Source of the DNA: Bacillota bacterium
GTDB lineage: Bacteria; Bacillota; Clostridia; Lachnospirales; Cellulosilyticaceae
DNA length: 5,026 bases
NCBI GenBank assembly: GCA_023415525.1
Contig: JAEZKI010000153.1
Location: forward strand, 1-5,026
Direction: 5' to 3'
The position numbers and the translations under genes are program-made. Below the pieces are notes generated by a model. The model was not told the DNA's origin. It made no database searches and saw nothing but the letters and a program-made list of their open reading frames with translations. This document shows, piece by piece, positions 4,763 to 5,026 of this stretch (position 1 is its first letter; the number at the start of each line of letters is the position of its first letter).

Positions 4763-5026
4763 TCAGTAATATTTATGATTGTAGTACTTGATATGAATTT
4801 CTACTGTTCATAATGATAGGGAATCTTTTATCTGACGAGTTCTCATGAACCATTCAATTATACTTCTTTATCCATCATTGAAATTTAATTATTGAACGGA
4901 GGCACTATTTTTGGTGAATATCTTATCTTGAGTAGCTCTCTTACCTTTGTCATAGAAAAAACTCCCTTCTAAGTGACAAGTTCTAAATATTTCATTTGTC
5001 TATCAAGAAGGAGCATATTATAGCTC
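4763..5026 (-). pseudogene. IS3-family OrfB transposase remnant (C-terminal part)
   Basis: One minus-strand frame, ending at TGA 4763-4765, reads as the C-terminus of an rve-type DDE integrase interrupted by stop codons. NEIFRTCHLEGSFFYD resembles the 'ENFFGxLKxEFFYD' block that holds the last catalytic glutamate. It has probably lost frame locally, since GAG-TTT-TTT-C reads EFF in another phase. About 29 residues later IIEWFMRTRQIKDSLSL matches 'YIEWYNxxRIKxSL', and after a TGA (4808-4810) TVEI stands where 'SPVEY' is expected. Further stops lie at 4868-4870, about 30 codons before it, and near the window edge. The spacing between blocks fits the family, but the residues are eroded. It cannot make an active enzyme. 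Confidence 0.55.

Larger units (their letters stand above)
4631..5026 (-). mobile_element. Decayed IS3-family insertion sequence, one end (continues past window)
   Basis: TGAACTGCTCCCC at 4631-4643 has the TG start and G/C-rich form of IS3-family terminal repeats. To its right, on the minus strand, are remnants of an OrfB-type integrase, in the orientation expected for the transposase 3' end near this terminus. About 120 bases separate the remnant stop codon from the terminus and contain the terminator. The other end lies beyond the window, so the mate repeat and target duplication cannot be checked. Confidence 0.55.

Overview
The window is an AT-rich chromosomal segment that fits a low-GC Clostridia-type Firmicute (Bacillota). 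The reasons are the GlmM sequence, strong AGGAGG-type ribosome binding sites, A/T-rich spacers, and small proteins of kinds I associate with Lachnospiraceae-like genomes. I cannot place it to genus from sequence alone.

Layout: a complete glmM (phosphoglucosamine mutase, cell-wall precursor synthesis) occupies 1-1350 and is followed by a hairpin terminator. From about 1500 to 3350 lies an accessory module. Three short repeats (consensus AAGAATGACCTGTCCCT, present as its reverse complement) stand on the left, then a small DUF3892-like gene on the plus strand. Next comes a convergent minus-strand Y1/HUH transposase of the RAYT type with a DnaA-like C-terminal domain, and then three identical forward copies of the same repeat on the right. 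This is the arrangement expected of a REP-associated tyrosine transposase with its own cognate repeats. Unusually, an unrelated small gene lies between the two repeat clusters. The transposase ribosome binding site is part of an 11-bp perfect inverted repeat (15 bp with one bulge), which suggests translation is held down by RNA structure.

From about 3350 to 4250 there is a long region without a convincing gene. It contains a decaying repeat tail, two strong short hairpins (one with a five-G loop), several weaker inverted repeats and one doubtful 69-codon ORF. A small zinc-ribbon-like protein gene follows (4255-4569); its start is best moved from GTG 4249 to ATG 4255. Its ribosome binding site borders a nested hairpin. 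After it come a hairpin and a very strong, probably bidirectional terminator.

The right end (about 4631-5026) looks like a decayed IS3-family insertion sequence. It has a putative terminal repeat starting TGAACTGCTCCCC and, on the minus strand, the C-terminal part of an OrfB-type integrase broken by stop codons; it runs off the window edge.

Taken together: one housekeeping gene, then a patchwork of mobile DNA and small lineage-specific genes. The most interesting part is the RAYT, its inverted repeat clusters, the enclosed DUF3892 gene and the predicted RNA switch over the transposase start.
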